Positions 19,307 through 21,472 of a stretch of 21,472 bases of DNA are shown one piece after another. The stretch is from Didymodactylos carnosus. Lineage: Eukaryota > Rotifera > Eurotatoria > Philodinida > Philodinidae. Position 1 is the stretch's first letter, and each line of letters opens with the position of its first letter. A program made the position numbers and the translations under genes. The stretch spans positions 1 through 21,472 of the forward strand of contig CAJNOQ010003091.1 of the NCBI GenBank assembly GCA_905250885.1, written 5' to 3'. A model generated the notes under the pieces. It saw only the letters and a program-made list of their open reading frames with translations, ran no database searches and was not told the DNA's origin.

Positions 19307-19786
19307 TTTTGTAATTTCTTCCCAAAATGTGGTTTCAGAAGCCTAAACTTCAGCTTTCTTTCATATCGTTATTGTTTTTTATCTAAGGTAAGCTTATACA
19401 AAATAAATCACATTTTATATGAATATAGGAATGAATCGCTTGAGTCTTTTATTTGTTCTTTAATGCATCTTCACCAATCTTTGAAAAATAGCTTTCTGAA
19501 TAGGGAGATCCTTTTGAGAGTAGAACGGAATTCCACTTTAGGCTTTCGATGCTACGAAGGTTCTGTTATTGTTGTGTATTTTTAGCAAACGGAAGTTTTT
19601 TCTCTGTACTTCCTTTTCTGATTGTGCTATTTTTCAGTTTAAACTACAGAACCTCGGTCTGGACTTCATCCTCAATCGATAAAATTTCACTCGAACTACG
19701 CTTTATTATTCAAAGCGTTGGCTGTTTTAATGTGCTCGTTCAAAATCGATTTCTTTCGTTTAGGTTAAAAATAGGTTATCAATGTC
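19307..19786. other. Spacer between telomere-like tracts
   Basis: No gene is recognised. A plus-strand ORF at 19549-19806 encodes a hydrophobic stretch (cysteine-, leucine- and phenylalanine-rich near its start) but runs into the telomere-like repeat and has no clear family. It ends near TTTAGGTT and ATAGGTTAT words of the opposite orientation to the first tract. Confidence 0.3.
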
Positions 19787-19836
19787 ATAACCTAAACCTA
19801 ACCTAACCTATAGGTTAGGTTATGTTAGGTTTAACC
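19787..19836. repeat. Inverted junction of telomere-like repeats
   Basis: AAACCTAACCTAACCTA reads directly into TAGGTTAGGTTATGTTAGG at 19810/19811, a near-perfect palindrome with one small insertion. The orientation is C-rich strand first and G-rich second, the opposite of a simple end-to-end chromosome fusion. Confidence 0.85.
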
Positions 19837-19844
19837 TGTAGGGC

Positions 19845-20035
19845 TCTAACTGTAGGATCTCACAGGATCCTATAACAGGAATCCTACGTCATTTCTTGCT
19901 TTAAGATGACAGACGTATTTCCTATAAGATCCTATATGATTTTATAGGATCGTATAAGATCAGACCAGATCTTATTTTAGGATCTGATAGGATCTTACAA
20001 GATCCCATATGACCCTATTATAGGATTCTTTGACC
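19845..20035. repeat. Cluster of GATCCTATA / TATAGGATC words
   Basis: At least eight copies of GGATC or GATCC, flanked by TATA, TTATA or CATA, lie in about 190 bp in both orientations, for example ACAGGATCCTATAAC and TTTATAGGATCGTATAAG. The same words (AAGATCCTGTATAATC, ATAATAGGATTTT) occur in the 141-bp termini of the element at 17612-19176. The tract also shares ATTCTTTGA(T)CCC with them. It may be a related or fragmented copy. Confidence 0.6.
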
Positions 20036-20303
20036 CGGGTATGCACATATAACGTATCAAAAGCTAAATACATGTATGCATTAGTATCAATGTACTGTAT
20101 ACTGACTTTTGATCACTAATTGTCTTAAAATTCCTCATTATATGTCGGTATTTGGTCAATGTCTGTATAGTGAGTATCTGAATATGTTGCTACTGGCTAA
20201 ATACTGACACATGATGATCGATATCAATGTAATGTAACCTAGTACAATGAATACGGGTGCATGCCATTCTTATTACAGAAAATTGCTGATTTAAGCTACA
20301 AGG

Positions 20304-20884
20304 ATGTGTCAACCACTTCTTTTTGTCAGTTTTCTGAAGGAGAAAAAAATGGCACCTTCCAATCGTCTTACTGGGCAGATCCCGAAAGACTATCATATCA
20401 AAAGTTTTGATTCGTTAATTACGGAGAAAAATACAATGTCAACTGTATAATATCATTTTGGTAAAAACCTTAGACGTTATTTTGGAATTGTTTTATATAT
20501 TCGGGGTCTATCCTACACATGGGTTTAAGCACAGTCCTTGGAGAGTAAGCTAAGGAATGGCGATGTCCACACCTTCTCAATGGTGAAGTATAACCATCTT
20601 TTTTCTGAAAAATAATTTGTTCAAACTCCTATGATATCCCTCGCTTATACTGCATATTTTCAGCTCGAAAAAGTCGTTAAGAATATTCAGTTTCATTCAG
20701 AAATAGCTGAAGAAAAAAAAGTTTTCGTCACGGCATATGATCGACAAGTAAAATTTCGAAGTATAGGTGCAGAGGGTGAGATTCGGGTAGAATTCAAAAT
20801 TCTGATGACGTAAGTATACACAGAAATTTTTAGCGTATGTTTTGGGAGCCGTCTCATGCTGATCTCAGATATGCAAAAGACTGA
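20304..20884 (+). CDS. Candidate small three-exon gene, product unknown
   Basis: A spliced reading frame can be built from 20304-20444 (ATG at 20304, second in-frame ATG at 20349 in a better context), 20664-20809 and 20869-20884. Junctions are CT|GTATAA to TTTTCAG and GAC|GTAAGT to CTCAG. The introns are 219 and 59 nt; the 59-nt one is typical of this window. AATAAA at 20884-20889 overlaps the stop codon region. The product would be about 100 residues. Exon 2 is hydrophilic and lies in a normal-looking frame (LEKVVKNIQFHSEIAEEKK, then AYDRQVKFRS and EIRVEFKIL). No family was recognised and no signal peptide is evident. The middle exon is the best supported, because it has good splice sites on both sides. 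The outer exons are guesses, and the gene could instead be a fragment of a larger one. Confidence 0.35.
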
Positions 20885-20889
20885 ATAAA

Positions 20890-21472
20890 TTTTTTATACA
20901 AGCACATGTCATCATAGGATGTCATGCTGCCCTAGTCGAGACTCCCGGCGAAAGTCCCGCGGGAGTCTCAGAAAAAAGTCCCATGGGACTTCCGTCACGG
21001 GGTCTCGTCGGGAGTCCCAGTAAAATCCCAAAAAATCTAAACAAAATTGAAAAAATGTCCCGCGAGAGTCCCGGCAGGATCCCGTGACGGGTACCCCTAT
21101 GAAATCTTCGCAACGAAAAATCGTAGACAGCTCGGAAACGTCTTAAATTAAATTTTCAACTCTTTTCTGCATTTTGAGATCTCTTGGGACTCTAGAAAAT
21201 CTATTCAACTCTCGCAAATTCAGCTCTCTGTTCCCTTACCTAAATAGGACTCATTTTCGCTAGTCACAAAGTTACACTATCGGATTTTTGGACAAGTTTT
21301 CTTTTGAGACACATCTCTTTCACGGATTAACTAAGCCCGTATATATCACAAAGAAGAAAGAAAAACAACTTTTGATATAAAAGGGTCTCTTAAAAGGAAT
21401 GTTTCTTAAGATAGCGGAGACGCTGATTTCATCATGTTTTACCCGGTTTTCTCTTCGGGAACATAATGCAAT
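20890..21472. other. No gene seen; includes a GC-rich repeat cluster
   Basis: Apart from the GC-rich cluster at 20930-21095, the sequence to the window end is AT-rich with no coding signal. The minus-strand ORF at 20922-21113 exists only because the cluster lacks stop codons; its Gly/Pro/Arg-rich product mirrors the repeat. Confidence 0.4.
20930..21095. repeat. GC-rich cluster of GTCCC/GGGAC palindromes
   Basis: Perfect palindromes TCCCGCGGGA (20955-20964) and AGTCCCATGGGACT (20977-20990) are seen. CGTCACGGG (20993-21001) is inverted against CCCGTGACG (21081-21089). Many further AGTCCC, GGGAGTC and CGAGAGTC words occur. GC content is far above that of the flanks. Bases 21047-21082 resemble 10493-10529 (AAAAATGTCCCG, GAGTCC and a closing GATCC/AATCC), so this is probably a dispersed repeat. 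Confidence 0.7.

Noticed and set aside
19787..19836. Chromosome end-to-end fusion scar
   Set aside because: The orientation is CCTAA then TTAGG; a fusion of two telomeres should read TTAGG then CCTAA.
20922..21113. Minus-strand Gly/Pro/Arg-rich ORF
   Set aside because: Generated by the GC-rich palindrome cluster, which lacks stop codons.

Overview
The window is AT-rich animal nuclear DNA. It has spliced genes with mostly 50-70-nt GT-AG introns, an opsin-type GPCR, and abundant small inverted-repeat elements. I see no bacterial operons, CRISPR arrays, rRNA or tRNA genes. The short introns, an opsin and strong A/T codon bias fit a small invertebrate. A bdelloid rotifer is my best guess, but AACCT/TTAGG-like tracts also leave an arthropod possible. 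The organism call is inference and weak.

Layout. 1-184 is a perfect 75-bp inverted repeat, and 185 to about 3040 has no recognisable gene. 3072-9729 (+) is an 11-exon gene whose reconstructed reading frame is 1379 codons. It holds a 3 x 65-residue repeat, a long acidic Ser/Lys/Asp/Glu-rich stretch with a 5 x 23-residue repeat, about four fibronectin-III-like domains and a beta-strand-rich C-terminus. Its 1,979-nt intron carries two fold-back elements and a small antisense ORF. 9810-11653 is intergenic.

11654-13844 (-) is a six-exon opsin, 351 codons when spliced in frame. It includes a 32-nt first exon, the retinal-binding lysine K311, NPLIY, the C124-C201 disulfide pair, and glutamates at both classical counterion positions. 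It is odd in two ways: the DRY motif reads NKY, and the intron-2 donor reads CAG|TTAAGT where CAG|GTAAGT would be expected.

13845-20290 is a graveyard of mobile DNA. It holds a 1.17-kb fold-back element with a perfect 35-bp hairpin, a 352-bp MITE built of palindromic modules, a frameshifted hAT transposase C-terminus, and a 1.57-kb element with 141-bp inverted termini. That last element contains inverted arrays of a degenerate 22-23-bp repeat. Next to it are telomere-like AACCTA tracts, including an inverted junction, and a GATCCTATA-rich cluster. 20304-20889 (+) may be a small three-exon gene of unknown family. 20930-21095 is a GC-rich cluster of GTCCC/GGGAC palindromes related to a second copy near 10.5 kb.

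The two confident genes converge tail to tail and show no evident functional link. The most unusual signals are the opsin lesion or non-canonical intron and the 22-23-bp-array fold-back element.
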